Positions 22,861 to 34,285 of a DNA stretch of 64,000 bases are shown here, piece by piece. The notes below the pieces were generated by a model that saw only the letters and a program-made list of their open reading frames with translations, had not been told where the DNA came from and made no database searches. Position numbers and translations under genes: made by a program. The stretch's first letter is position 1; every line of letters begins with the position of its first letter. Source of the DNA: Pyricularia pennisetigena (Eukaryota > Ascomycota > Sordariomycetes > Magnaporthales > Pyriculariaceae); NCBI RefSeq assembly GCF_004337985.1, contig NC_043742.1, positions 5,817,259-5,881,258 on the forward strand, read 5' to 3'.

Positions 22861-24018
22861 CTACCGCATCGCTTGCTCCAGAGCTGCAGCTGCAGCACCG
22901 CAACCAGCAACAATCCAAGTCCACTTGTTTGCTAACGCTTCAAAGCCCGGCCAGAATGAGTTTACTTCCTGCTGATATCTCTGAAAGTCGACCTTCTTGG
23001 TCTGGTTCGCCTTGGTGTATCGCTCCTCCTGGCTTGCCTCGTTCTCCTTGTCTCCGCCAAAGTAGCGCAAGAAGACGTAGTTGGCAACTGAACCACAAAT
23101 CGCCAACGGGTGGGAGAGGAGGTTGTTGCCATATAGGAACAGAGGGAACGAGAAGTGAACGAGTGCATCACCAAGATAACTAGGGTGGCAGTAGCCGTTA
23201 GCCACCTTTCTTGGGCAATAGTATCTCACGATTCCCTGCGTAACGTCTTCAACTTACTTGGGATGTCTAACAAGGCTCCAAACACCCTCTTTGCACATCT
23301 CCGTCTCGGTCCCGACGCTCCTCGCCTTGAACCGATCGAGCTGCAGATCCGCCAAAGTCTCGAGCGCAAAGCCGGCGCCAAAGAGGCCGACAGCCACGGC
23401 GCTCACCCAGGCAGGCGTTCCAGCCCCAGCAGCGAGCCAGGAAACGCCACGCTCCTGCGCCGAAGTGCGGAAGAGCAGCGAGAAGGGCAGGGTGATGACG
23501 GTCTGGAACAGCGCCTCGGGGAGATAGACGCTGAAGAGGGCCTTGAGGCCCCAGAACTGGGGGTCCTGCTTCGCCGGCTCGTAACGCGGCTCGTCCTTGC
23601 CGCGCTGCACGGAGCGCCGGGCCACCCGCCACATGAGCCGACCGCCCCAGATGCTAAAGGCGGCGAGCAGCAGCTTCTCGGGCCGCTGCAGCGCAGCCCA
23701 GGCGTCGGCGGCGGGCACCCCGTCGGCGACGTGGCGACCGACGGCTGCCCACCAGGCGTTCAGGACCATGCCGCTGGGCCACAGCCAGTCCTTGGTCTCG
23801 AGCCGGTTGGTGACGCGGCCGGCGAGGTAGGCCGCGACCGAAAGGCCCGAGTGGAGGCCGAATGACGGGAGGATGGTGCTCCTCAGGATGCCGACGTCGA
23901 GGAGGTTTGAGGTCAAGCTGGCGTGAGCATGTCGCTGACTGGGAAGGTAGGACGGCCCTGGGCCGTGAGGGGCCGGCACCATCGGAGCGGCGCCAGCAAA
24001 ATCTCCCGTTGTTGCCAT
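22861..24018 (-). CDS. DUF1295 / steroid 5-alpha-reductase-like membrane protein
   Basis: Two exons on the minus strand (24018-23258, 23179-22861) encode 359 aa. The 78-nt intron (GTAAGT...TAG) splits the diagnostic motif: joining the exons recreates SLVRHPNYLGD, the signature of the DUF1295/ICMT/5-alpha-reductase superfamily. Several hydrophobic segments are seen (LHSGLSVAAYLAG, KLLLAAFSIWGGRLMW, LPEALFQTVITLPFSLLF, AVAVGLFGAGFALETLADLQ), with the family's F..E...D.Q..RF pattern before the RHPNY motif. It is probably an ER membrane oxidoreductase acting on a lipid or sterol-like substrate. An upstream in-frame ATG at 24135 would add 39 residues without family support, so the ATG at 24018 is preferred. 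Confidence 0.85.
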
Positions 24019-25345
24019 GTTTGATGGTTGCCTGCACGAAGCAGTTAGGGCAGTGTCATTGTCAGAGAAATCTGCAAGACATATATAAGCTAGTCTGGGC
24101 GATGTTGGATGATTCGTTGATGCGTTGATGAACATCTAATACATGACTTGGTCCCGCAATAAACGTCACAATGATCCTGATGTCATTCAGGGGTAGCAAA
24201 ACTATGACGAAGATTGACGTAAAAACCATCGCTGGCTTAACAAACCCCCAGCAGGAAATCCCATAATATGATACTCCGAGATGCCGATTGAAGCAATTGT
24301 AAACCAAGTAGTATGTTAGTCGCCCAAAGTGGTAAAATTAACAAGTCTTGCCTAGTTATGCATGCATTGACTTTGTATTTAATTATTTTAAATAGACATC
24401 ATCAGAGCGAAAAACAGGCCAAGCCCACATAAAACAACACCCAACTCAATAATACTGTTTTGCAGAATTATACCTGGTTGGTTTAACCCGTTTGAACTCA
24501 CCATTTTGTTCATGCAGTTTCAGGATCTCCCCGGATGTGCTCTTTCATTCCCTGGTAATGTGCATGCGTGACTTTTGGCAGCTGGTTTGGTAAGGAAACC
24601 AAGTCCGGTTTTTTTTTTTTTTTTTTTTTTTTTTTCGGGCCATCGCTTGATTTATCATCAATCAAGGATGCGCCTCGACCCCCAATCGCATGCGTGCAAC
24701 TGCCCTCAGTTATACTATAACTCCTTGGGCCCTTAAAATTTTCATCCCATCAACATGCATCCTATTGACGCCCGGCAATTCCGGATGACATCCCTCAGCT
24801 GAACCAGCTGAGTTCAGGTTTGAGATGAATTAGATATGGAAACCTTAAAGCTCGAATCTCCAAGTCCAAGACGACCCTATGTGCTTAGGTACTTATCTGT
24901 AGCTGATTCCTAATCTAATGAAACAATGATGTAATGATACAATATAGCACTGGGGCAGGGCTACAATCGAAACCCACGGGACCACTTGCTGCCGGCACGG
25001 TGGGTCGGGTTTAGTAATGGATCAATACCGTTGCGGTAGGCACAGGCGATCGCTGTTTGCTTGGCGCAGGTACATGAGTAGACCCGTTGAGGGGCAGATC
25101 TGGGCCTTAGCGCGCTTTTTCGGTATCTTCAGCTGTCCGGCTTGGAATCTGACGCTCTTATTTTTTTTTTTTTATCGTATTTTCTTCTTTATACTTTTGC
25201 TTTTTCTTTGAAGCAGTTTTCTCCTCTCATAATTAGCTTGACCGCCAGAAATACGAAACAACAATCTTGCTCTTCATCCTCTCCTCTCCCTGATCACCCG
25301 CCAAAAAATCGCAGCGTCTACTTCGACAAGAGAATCGCGCCTAGG
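24019..25345. other. Divergent intergenic region, no gene seen
   Basis: Lies between the start of the DUF1295 gene (minus strand) and the start of the Sec14 gene (plus strand). Contains a T tract of about 27 (24609-24635) and a T-rich segment at 25161-25215 close to the Sec14 start. No coding sequence recognised. Confidence 0.5.
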
Positions 25346-26793
25346 ATGACGGGATCCACCGATTATGCGACAGGCACAACGGCAGACCCCGAGGTCGGCT
25401 ACCCCAAAGGCCATCTCGGCCACCTCACAGATAGCGAGAACAAGGCTCTTTCGGAATTCAAGGTCCTTGTAGCAGAGAATGGGCTCTATACACCAGGTCC
25501 TCCTCCATCGCACGACGACCAGACTCTGCTGTAGGTTCTTGGCAGCGCCGCTTTCCGGATACTTCGGGAGCGCTAATCTTTTCCCGCATTTTTTTTTTTT
25601 TTTTTGGATAGACGATTCCTACGAGCCCGTCGCTGGGTACCAAAGGATGCTTTCAAGCAGTTCAAAGAAACAGAAGAATGGAGGTCCACAACAAGATTGG
25701 ACACTCTTTACGAGACGATCGAGCTGGACTCATACGAGCAGAGCCGTATAATGGTGCGCAGCCCGAAGTTGGGTTCCTTGTTCACCCCCCCAAAGGGTCC
25801 CTAAATAGCTGACCAGCGCTTTGTGTTCGCATCTAGTACCCGCAATGGACAGGACGCAGAGATAAGAGGGGCATACCGGTATATCTTTTCGAGATCAAGC
25901 AGCTGGACAGTAAGGCAGTGGCTGCCTATGAAAAGGGAGCCGACGACACATTCAGCCGCGCGCATGCTGACGGCTCGACCCCTCCGAAACTGCTGCGCTT
26001 GTTCGCCCTTTACGAAAACCTCACCCGCTTCGCCCAGCCACTATGCACCGAGATGCCCGATAGGCCACACCCTCAGACGCCGATAACGCTGAGCACAAAT
26101 ATCGTAGACGTCTCGGGCGTCAGTCTACGCCAGTTCTGGAACCTCAAGGCGCACATGCAGGCCGCTAGCACGTTGGCCACCGCGCACTATCCCGAGACTC
26201 TTGATCGCATCTTTGTCATCGGCGCCCCCTTCTTCTTCTCCACGGTGTGGGGCTGGATCAAGAGGTGGTTCGACCCCATCACGGTTTCCAAGATCTTCAT
26301 CCTGAGCCAGGCCGAGGTCTTCCCTGTGCTGAGCTCCTTTATGGAAGCTGAAAACATCCCAAAGCAGTACGGTGGGAAGCTCGAGTTTAATTGGTGCGAC
26401 CAGCCCAATCTGGACCCGGCCATCAAGGAGCGAGCTACCTGGGAGCAAGGATTCGACACCTTCCCCAAGGGTCCGGTCCTATGGAAGGTCTTGGACGAGG
26501 AGCGCCTCGAGTGTGTCGCCGTGGGTTCCGTCAACCAGAAGCAGCGCAACGTTCGAGTGTGCACACTGCCGAGGTCATTTAAGGGCGCTGTTTCTACCAA
26601 CCAACCTTACCACAAGACGGAGGCGACGGCAGCCACTTCAGATATTGCCGCCGTTGAGAGCGGTGTGCAGAAGCTCGATATCCTGGATGCAAACCCGGAG
26701 ACTGCAGCTGCCACGAGCAAAGAGGAGATTATTGCCGAGAAGGGAGCTAGCGCGCTCGATGACCCTCCCGCTGCGTCCGCAAAAGCCGCATGA
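25346..26793 (+). CDS. Sec14-type CRAL-TRIO lipid-transfer protein
   Basis: Three exons (25346-25530, 25612-25753, 25837-26793) encode 427 aa. The CRAL-TRIO N-terminal helices carry the LRFLRARRW..KDAFKQF motif, recreated exactly at the first splice join. The lipid-binding domain follows: GIPVYLFEIKQLD, a TNIVDVSGVSLRQFWNLK strand, HYPETLDRIFVIGAPFFFSTVWGWIKRWFDP, and IPKQYGGKLEF. After about residue 330 the protein is an acidic/Ala-rich tail without domain features. Sec14 proteins exchange phosphatidylinositol and phosphatidylcholine or sterols and couple lipid supply to phosphoinositide kinases. The first intron carries a T-rich tract close to its acceptor. Confidence 0.92.
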
Positions 26794-27340
26794 TTCCGTT
26801 GTCGAAAAGAATATACCAGTTCGTTTTATGCATGTTCTTTTTGGCATTGGTGATTTTCCAGCCCATACATGACACGTATGAAACGACATCTCTTTTAGCC
26901 AGATAGACGAGTGCTTGCGTTTGTTTTCTTTTTCCTTTCTTTTTTTGGAGATTGGCTACATTTCAGAGCAAGAGACTTTCTTGAATATGCTCAGCGCTGC
27001 CACTAGGATACCAAATTGGGCAAACCGGGTTTGTTTATTGTCGATCATTCTCTGTCGTCGCATGCTCCAGATATATCCGATTAGCGAGCAGTTGATATCA
27101 CTTTTTTTTTCATGGACTATAGTGCCATGTTGTCATTACCTGCTGTCTAGAATCTACGTTTCATGTTATATACCGATTTCTTTTTAGTCTGCCATATTGA
27201 CGCATGACCACCTCATAAGGTCCGGCCGATCAAGCTATGGTGACTCTCAAGCATCTATTCATGGGAATTATTTCTGAAAAAAAACGGGGGAAAGGAACAC
27301 ATTACAGCAGATGCACCAAGGTCCTGACATGGTCCGTCAG
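26794..27340. other. Convergent intergenic region
   Basis: Shared 3' flank of the Sec14 gene and the MDP-1 gene. AT-rich, no gene seen. Confidence 0.5.
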
Positions 27341-27975
27341 TCAGTTCTGTCTCCTCCTCCGCCACCTCCTGACGCCCAGCTCCAGCTCGTCCCACGTCAT
27401 GCCATCCTTGACGTGGCAAAAGAGCACGCCGAGCGCCTGCTCGACCTCCTTGTTGCGGGCCTCGTCGTCAAAGAAAATCATCTCGCTGTATGGGATGCCG
27501 GTGCGTTTTTGTATGGCGTCAAAGTGCCGCACCTTGCTGGAGGGATAGATCTCCAGGCCGGCGTCGAAGACGTCGAGGGCCCTGCGAGGCTTTTCCTTTG
27601 CCAGCTGCTTCTGGGCCGCGGCCGGCGTCGCGGGCATGCTGCTGTTGTTGGCCAGGTTGGCCAGGCCGGCGGCGGCGGCGTAGGGCGGGATCTGCAGCTG
27701 CTTTAGCACGTCGCGGGCGAGGTCGGGCGCGTGCGTGCGCGACGCCACGGCCAGCCTCACGCCGGCCATGGGCAGCGTGTACAGCATGCGTGGCACGTCG
27801 GCGTAGAACGAGTACGTGTCGCCGATCTTGTCCGTCACTGCGCTGCAGTGCTGGCTCTTGTCGGCGGGCGCCACCGCTTTGATCGGGGGCGTGACGTGCG
27901 TGTCGACCCAGAACGGCCAGAGCTGTTTGTGGTGCGGGAGTGTTTTATTTTTTTTTTTTTGTTTTGGTTCCTAGT

Positions 27976-28015
<40 letters not shown>

Positions 28016-28383
28016 AGCCGCGTCGGAGGCGCTAGTGGAAAGGAGCTAACAACAGACAGAAAAAAAGGGAGAAGGACGGGGAAACTAACAGTGTAGTCTA
28101 GGTCAAAGACGATGAGGCGGGGGAGGGGCTCCTCGTCGGTCAGGACGGGCGGTAGCGAGCTCGGCCCTGGCGCCGAGAGGCCGGCCTTGTTGACCGACGA
28201 AGACGAGGAAAAGTTGGAGGTCTGGGTCGAGTCCGAGTGCGTCGTGGCGACGCTTGAGTGCGACGCTGCCGCGTTGGCTTTTGACAGCTTCTTGGCCATG
28301 TCGTCGAGGGCTCGCCGGTCCGGCACGAAGAGACTGACGACGACCAGCAGGAGCTCGCAAAGCACGCGCAGACCGAGGCGCAT
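27341..28383 (-). CDS. Magnesium-dependent phosphatase-1 (HAD family)
   Basis: Two exons on the minus strand (28383-28090, 27922-27341) encode 291 aa. The join recreates the HAD motif I and the following MDP-1 signature: VFDLDYTLWPFWVDTHV. Motif II lies in GVRLAVASRTHAP, and motif III/IV in EMIFFDDEARNKEVEQALGV. MDP-1 enzymes are small Asp-nucleophile phosphatases proposed to act on protein tyrosine phosphate or glycated/sugar phosphates. The usual length is about 165-220 aa, and the excess here is a Ser/Ala-rich N-terminal extension that begins with a hydrophobic stretch (LCELLLVVVSLFV). An alternative ATG at 28299 would drop that stretch. The 167-nt intron contains a 30-nt homopolymer. Confidence 0.9.
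27980..28009. repeat. A30 homopolymer inside MDP-1 intron
   Basis: An uninterrupted 30-nt A run on the plus strand (T30 in the transcript), with an opposing T run at 27949-27960 in the same intron. Confidence 0.85.
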
Positions 28384-29717
28384 GCGCAGGTGGGGAAGGG
28401 GAAACGCGTTTTCTCTTCTTTTTTTTTTCTTTTTTTTTTTTTGGTTTTCTCCAGCGAGGTGTCGCTATGTTGGCGTTGCGCTGCAAGTGTATTTTGCCGA
28501 TCAACATTGACGTCAGCTGTGGGGTTGGAGGGGCGCCAGTGCCATGCCCCTAAGCCCTAACCCAGGATCCTTTAGTCTAATTGCTTCTTTAGACAATCTT
28601 GAGGTACTATATAAGTGCATATAGCCCGTATACATCCTACATCATATTGGGGCTACGATTGAGCAGTTGCCAAGTTCGAAATTTTGACCCAACCGTCTGA
28701 TCGCTTCCTTGCACGATATCATGCAGTATGCATCAGCCACTGGGGCCTTCAACTAGGGATGTTGCGAGCAGGAAATATACCAAGTAAAACACAAAGTCAC
28801 AAATCGCCCTACGAGCTCATAGGCACAACCCTCGACTCGAGATTATCCACTACCTTTCTAGTAACGACCTCGACAATGACAGCCGTTTTTTTAAGATTTT
28901 GATGTTGATGATTTGACTTCGACGACAACCAAGAAAGAATGCCCTTGTCGGTCTCGAGATACTTTGGCTGCTGTGACCTGGCGGAGCTGGGGCATCATAC
29001 TAGTATGCATGTGTAGTTGATAGATCTTCAATGTTGGGCAGGGGTCCTCGTGAAGAAATCATCACCCCAAACAACAGAGTGCCACTCATCAATGGCAGAC
29101 ATGAGGTCTTGATATGATAAATACCGGCACTTGAGTACTCGCACACGTCTGAAATCTGAGAGACGCCTGGACTCGCCAGAGGGCTAATGAAGGACTTCTG
29201 GTAGGGTAAGGACTCCAAAGGAATGCAAGTCGATAGTGGCAGATTGGGTACATAACTATGTAGAACAGCCATCCAACCTCGTTGTGGCGAACATAAGATT
29301 ACTGGTACCGGCCAGTTGACCAATGCAGGCCATACATCCGATCAGAAAGGAGGAAATGGCTGACTGTCGAAGTGGAAACACTTAGCTAGAGCAAGTGGTT
29401 ATATACGGCGTACAAAAGTAGGTGCTACCGGTAGTAGCCACAAAGCAAGATACTGTTAAGTCCTGGAGCATCTGGGAGTTGCCAATCCAGGCATTTAGTT
29501 GAGCATTCGTCTGAACAGCCACTGAAGAGCAGCCCACTGGTAACGGAGGAGAATGGCGGTCTTGCCTTGATCATACCCAAAGGACAGCAAATCATAATGG
29601 TAGTTGATTCCGAATCGAAGACGTTAACTCTGAACCCTTGTGACGGTATTATAATAATAGTAATAAAACAAAAAGAAAACAAAACAAAAAGCTCAACCGA
29701 CCAAAAGCAAAACCCCC
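28384..29717. other. Intergenic, no gene seen
   Basis: Between the 5' end of the MDP-1 gene and the 3' end of the FAD oxidoreductase gene. T-rich tracts around 28419-28441 lie just upstream of the MDP-1 start. No open frame looks real. Confidence 0.5.
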
Positions 29718-31295
29718 CTACTGCGATTTAGCCTTTACATCGCCCCGGTCCTGTCTCCTAGTCTTGTGCATGAGGTATTCGTCGCTCTTGATAGCCGCCA
29801 GGACGCCATACAGACCACGCACCGGCCACACCTTCCAGATGGCCCTCTTGGCCCTGGTTCCAAGCGTGCCCCCAGCATCCGCGGCCTCCTCGGCTTCCAG
29901 ATCCACGCGGACCTTGTCGTAGACGCTGGGCAGGTAGTCAGCACCGTACTTCTTCCTCAGCGCGTCGTACGACGCCCGGTCGTATTGCGCCCAGAACTCG
30001 TCCTCGGTGTAAAAGGCCTGCGCGTACAGCCATTTCTTGCCCCGCAGCTCGGCGACCTTGGCCTCGAGCCGCCGGTTGGACTGGACGGCCGCGCGGCGGT
30101 CCATTTTGCCCCTGGGCAGGTCGCCCCAGACGCCAAAGTTGAGCAGGTCGGGCAGGTCCGGGTCGGCAAACTGCGAGTGCAGGCCGTGGGCCGAGTCGGG
30201 CCCCTCGGCGCGCCGGAGCCGCAGCGGGCACAGCCACAGCGGGTAGATGGTCAGCTCCTCGTCCAGCCAGGCCGCGAACTCGGCCGCCTTGTCGAACGGG
30301 ACCCCCACGTCCTGCGTCATGCAAAAGTCGGCCAGGCCGGACTTGTGCAGCGCGCGGTACATGACGCGCGTGTGCAGCAGCGGGTCGAGCAGGCAGCGCG
30401 TGGCCCGGTTGAAGGGCGTGAGGAAGTAGCGGAACGCCCACCTCGCGGCCCAGAAGCCGCCGCGGTCGTAGCGGAACAGGTAGTCTGTCAGCGGCACGTA
30501 GTCTGTAAAAGTCTTGATGCCGTCGCTCGGCTTCTCCTCCAACCTTTTCAGCCGCGGCAGGACGTCCTTCTCGACGTGCACGTAAAACCACGGGTCCTTA
30601 CGCCTCGCGAACTGCTGTATCTTGACCCCTTCCGGCACCGCGTCCACCATCCGTCCTACGCAGGTGACCACCTCGGCCGGCGAGTAGACTATGCCGTCGA
30701 TGTAGTCGTTCTCACTGCGCGCCATCTCCTCCCGCATCATGTCCACCGCGGCACCGACACCGCCCGAGAGGTGATAGTCGAGCTGGACGTAGGGCCTCGC
30801 CTCGACGAGCCGCAGCTCCATGAGCGTGACGACGCCGAGGGTCCCAAACGCCGACGCGGCGCCCCAGAACAGATCCGACCGCTCCCCGGACCTCGAGGCG
30901 CGCGCGACCTCGCCCGTGGGCAGGACGACCTCGACCCACTCGACGGTGGCGTCGAATGCGCCGTGGCGGAACGAGCTGCTCTCGCCCGACGTGCCCGAGA
31001 AGCCGCCGCCGGCCGTGATGCCGGGGAACTCCATGACGACGGGCGGCACGAGGCCGTGCGCCGTCGTGGCGGCCACCAGGGCGTCCATGGGCACGTTGGG
31101 CTCGACCACGGCGACCCTGCGCTCCCGGTCGATCGACAAAACGTGGTCCAGCCCGCTCGTGTCGACCGTGTTGTCCGCCCGCTTATCCGACCGCCGCGTG
31201 CTGTTTGTCGAGCCGTGGTAGATGCGGAACGGCTGCCGTGTTTCCGAGAAGTGCTTGACGCGCGCCGAGATGGCCGCCACTGCTGCGTTGTGGGC

Positions 31296-31301
<6 letters not shown>
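29718..31301 (-). CDS. DHCR24/DWF1-like FAD-dependent oxidoreductase
   Basis: Intronless, 527 aa from the ATG at 31301. The N-terminal FAD-binding domain of the VAO/PCMH type is clear: RIYHGSTNST, VAVVEPNVPMDALV, PGITAGGGFSGTSGESSSFRHG, and VEWVEVVLPTGEV, then FWGAASAFGTLGVVT. The C-terminal part (YVPLTDYLFRYDRGGFWAARWAF, WLCPLRL, and the YAQAFYTEDEFW..YD..YDALRKKYGA segment) is that of DHCR24/Diminuto (delta-24-sterol reductase). Ergosterol synthesis does not normally need delta-24 reduction of this kind, so the substrate is open. An in-frame ATG at 31352 would place a run of lysines at the N-terminus. GC-rich codon use produces a long mirror reading frame on the other strand, which is an artefact. 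Confidence 0.88.
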
Positions 31302-31334
<33 letters not shown>

Positions 31335-31995
31335 GGTTCTGGTTGGATACAAGGGGTGTTTTAGGTGTGATTTTCCGACAGTACCGAGAAAGTGGTCTTA
31401 CACCCAAGAAAGGGGAGCGATCTTTTTTTTTTTTCTTTTCTCTCTTTCTGAGATCTGCAGTGCCCAGAAATCTTACCAGTTTGTAAAACAAAATCAACCC
31501 CTCCGAAATGTGGGATTTTAAGAAATTATAATTGAGTTTCATTTGCTCTATTCGGTCGAGAAAAAGAAAACCTCGGACTGTATCTGGGCCGAAGTCTTTT
31601 GTTTGGTCGCAATAACACCAGACCAGACGTATGATGTGATTTGTACCAACCACTCTTTGGGCGAACCAAGCAAAAAGCTAGCCCCCCCCCACACAGGCTT
31701 AGACTATTACCCAGGAATGAGTTGATAAAACACGTCTCAACATCCAAACATTCAATTGCATTTCGAGAATGGATATTTCCCTCAATGGATGGAAAAGTTA
31801 ACTCAAAAATGAGCTGCTTGTTCATGTGGCACTTTTATCCAATCCCAAAAACCTTTCTAGAAGCCCCTGAAGCTGACTGCCATGGGTAGTTGCACCCCCC
31901 TGCACCCCCTCTGTACCACCACTATTCACCGATCGCTAAAACAACTGTATTCATCTAAACTTGTTACACAATCCCACCGAGACGCACCTCCGCGC
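31302..31995. other. Intergenic between two minus-strand genes
   Basis: Leader region of the FAD oxidoreductase and 3' flank of the Zn2Cys6 gene. Contains the T30 run (31304-31333) and a second T-rich tract near 31423-31440. No gene seen. Confidence 0.5.
31304..31333. repeat. T30 tract (A30 in the leader of the FAD oxidoreductase)
   Basis: On the minus strand this is A30 followed by GA and the ATG at 31301. It either forms an oligo(A) 5' leader or, if the ATG at 31352 is used, encodes a poly-lysine stretch. Confidence 0.85.
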
Positions 31996-33609
31996 TCACA
32001 AGACTCCGCCTTTCGAGGCCAGCCAGGCCTTGGCTTCCTCGACGCCCAACGTGGTAGTCAATATCATACGCGCAAAATCATCCATGTCCTCCGCTCTTGC
32101 CTCCTGCAGCACGCGCTGCATCTGACCCGGCGAGACGATTATCGGACCGCAGCCGCCCTCCGCCTCCCCGCCGACCTCGTGCTTGGTGTTCCAGGCCTGG
32201 GCAAAGTCGACAGCGTCCGGGGCGCCCCAGAGGTCTCCCGCAAGCGTCCAGCAGTTCCAGGTGGCCGTCCGACCCGTGCATGTCCCCAGCGTTGCCCCCG
32301 TCACCAGCCTCGTCAGCTGCGAGAAGAAGAACGCCATGAGAAAGGTGCGGCGCACCGACTCCTTAAACGTCCACTGCTCCCAGAAGGCGCGGGTCGGGCC
32401 AAGCGGGTAGAGCTGCAGGGGTTTCGTGGGTCTCCGAATTCCGTGTTGCCTCGTCTGCAGCGATGCCGCCTTTTCAAAGTCGGTAATAGACTGCGCGGTC
32501 AGACTGCTCAACATGAATGTCGTCGACACGTCGGTGGAGCCGGCTTCGATGATGAGATGATCTTTCAGAGTGTTCATTGACTCCTCGAACGCGGCCGTGG
32601 CGACGGCATCGTGGGCCCGGCTGGCGAGACCCTCATCCAGCGTCCGCATGATTTGGTACATGAGAAGCGCCTGGGTACGGTACAAGACCTCAGACGTCGA
32701 AGCGACTGACGGCAGGGGATCGTTTATAACCTTGGCCAGCTTGCCTTCGATGGATCGCATGATGACGGCGTCATTTCTTGGAGTGCGGGCCATGTACAAA
32801 GCGCATGCGGCATACATATCCTCGATTATGGGTGGGAAGCCATCTTTGTAGAGAGACGGATGGCTCCACGGCGTGCCTGTCGTCTCGACAAAGGCTTTGG
32901 GTGCACCTAGTAATATCGGTATCGTATATGACAAGCGGGTACGTATCATGTATGACATGTTGAAGGACGTCGTTGCGGTCGGGGTCGCTACCGGCAGGTA
33001 AACCAGGTCTGTATGTGGTGGTTCCTCTGGGCGAGCAGGCACTGGATCCATGTTCTGTGGAGGAGCTTGAAAAACGTCAAGGTCCAGGTCCAGACCTTCA
33101 AAAACGGAATTACTATGAGTAGAAAGGCCGAGAAGATTATCCAATGAACCCCCATAGGCAAAGATGCCATCATCCTTTGGGATGAACTCGGCCGTCTTTG
33201 ATCCTGGAAAGCCACTTGGTGGAGCATCGTCAAAGACGGGCAAGCTCGTTAATGATGGATCGTCCAAAAATGATAAACCATCAATGTTGGTTGCTGTCCC
33301 ATAGGTGCCGGACAGCGACAAGGGCTGAGAAGCCGCCTCAGAGGCTGCGTGCCCACTGGTTGCCTGGGTCTGCCTCTTTTTGGCAAAACGTGCAGGGCGG
33401 CTTGGCGGGATCCCGCTGCTGCTTCCATTAATGGACACGGCGCTGTCGTAGAGACACTCGATGTGCCTGTGCGAGCACCTTAGACATGTCGGGAAGCCGA
33501 GATCGCAGCGTCGTTTGGCCTTGATGCAGCCTTGGCAGGCCTTGCGCCGGGGTGGTGGGTTGTCTCTCTCGACAGCCGACTTGGATGGTGTCTTGTCATC
33601 GAGGAACAT
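31996..33609 (-). CDS. Zn2Cys6 fungal transcription factor
   Basis: Single exon, 537 aa from the ATG at 33609 (an upstream in-frame ATG at 33675 would add 22 residues). A GAL4-type binuclear zinc cluster lies near the N-terminus: six cysteines spaced C-x2-C-x6-C-x6-C-x2-C-x6-C, starting at ACQGC and ending IEC, with the basic IKAKRR segment between the second and third cysteine. The remainder is a Ser/Pro-rich linker and an all-helical 'fungal-specific' middle region with LYMARTPRNDAVIMRSIEGK and QALLMYQIMRTLDEG. Such proteins are nuclear activators or repressors. Its immediate neighbours are the FAD oxidoreductase and a secreted protein, but co-regulation is not evident from sequence. Confidence 0.92.
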   Translation of the reverse strand: MFLDDKTPSKSAVERDNPPPRRKACQGCIKAKRRCDLGFPTCLRCSHRHIECLYDSAVSINGSSSGIPPSRPARFAKKRQTQATSGHAASEAASQPLSLSGTYGTATNIDGLSFLDDPSLTSLPVFDDAPPSGFPGSKTAEFIPKDDGIFAYGGSLDNLLGLSTHSNSVFEGLDLDLDVFQAPPQNMDPVPARPEEPPHTDLVYLPVATPTATTSFNMSYMIRTRLSYTIPILLGAPKAFVETTGTPWSHPSLYKDGFPPIIEDMYAACALYMARTPRNDAVIMRSIEGKLAKVINDPLPSVASTSEVLYRTQALLMYQIMRTLDEGLASRAHDAVATAAFEESMNTLKDHLIIEAGSTDVSTTFMLSSLTAQSITDFEKAASLQTRQHGIRRPTKPLQLYPLGPTRAFWEQWTFKESVRRTFLMAFFFSQLTRLVTGATLGTCTGRTATWNCWTLAGDLWGAPDAVDFAQAWNTKHEVGGEAEGGCGPIIVSPGQMQRVLQEARAEDMDDFARMILTTTLGVEEAKAWLASKGGVL

Positions 33610-34285
33610 TATGCTGCTGCTGATTTTATGACAGGAACAACTTTGCGAGAGAGTAAGTTTCGGCTCTGTTACCAATTGCTAAAACACAATAGAGCAAATT
33701 TAAAATGCAGACTTCAAGGAACATTTCGCCGCTCATGGAATGAGAATAAACCAAAGCACCTCCATGCTGACGATTTGGAGTCGCGCTTATCTAACGTTGG
33801 CGGTCATCCGCCGGCATTAGATCTGGTCTGGATTCGTTTCGGGAACCAGTAAGCTCTAGGCACCTAAGCGACGACAATCAACGGCGGAGTCCCGCCAGGT
33901 GCTAGATCTAGATGGTAAATAACAAACAGTAAAGAGCGTATCTGGGTGGTGACTGCTAATAGTGGCAACAATTCATACTGTGGCCCTGCATAGATTAGCA
34001 GGGGGTCTCAGGGGGTAAAAGAGATAATGTTAATCACAGTGTGTTAATGTGTTAATACCCACTACCTACCGTTTCAGGTGTCCTCTGATCAACACCTGCG
34101 TCGTTATGCAGCCTGAGGGAAACAAATTGTTTCCTTTGTTGACAAGATAGTCAAATTGAATCAAGTGTATTACCCATTAGTTACAACCTTCAAAATCGTA
34201 CCCGCGTATAATTCCAATCGTCATGGTCATGATTCATTCTTGGCTTTCCCAGGTTCCATCACACCGTTACCGTTACCCAGTAGAC
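33610..34285. other. Intergenic, no gene seen
   Basis: Upstream region of the Zn2Cys6 gene and 3' flank of the secreted-protein gene. No coding sequence recognised. Confidence 0.5.

Noticed and set aside
23155..23865. 236-codon plus-strand open frame
   Set aside because: Lies antisense to the DUF1295 gene and has an Arg/Gly/Pro-rich composition expected of a shadow frame.
29766..31364. 532-codon open frame on the plus strand
   Set aside because: It is the antisense mirror of the DHCR24-like gene, caused by GC-rich third positions; composition is Arg/Gly/Val-rich with no family resemblance.
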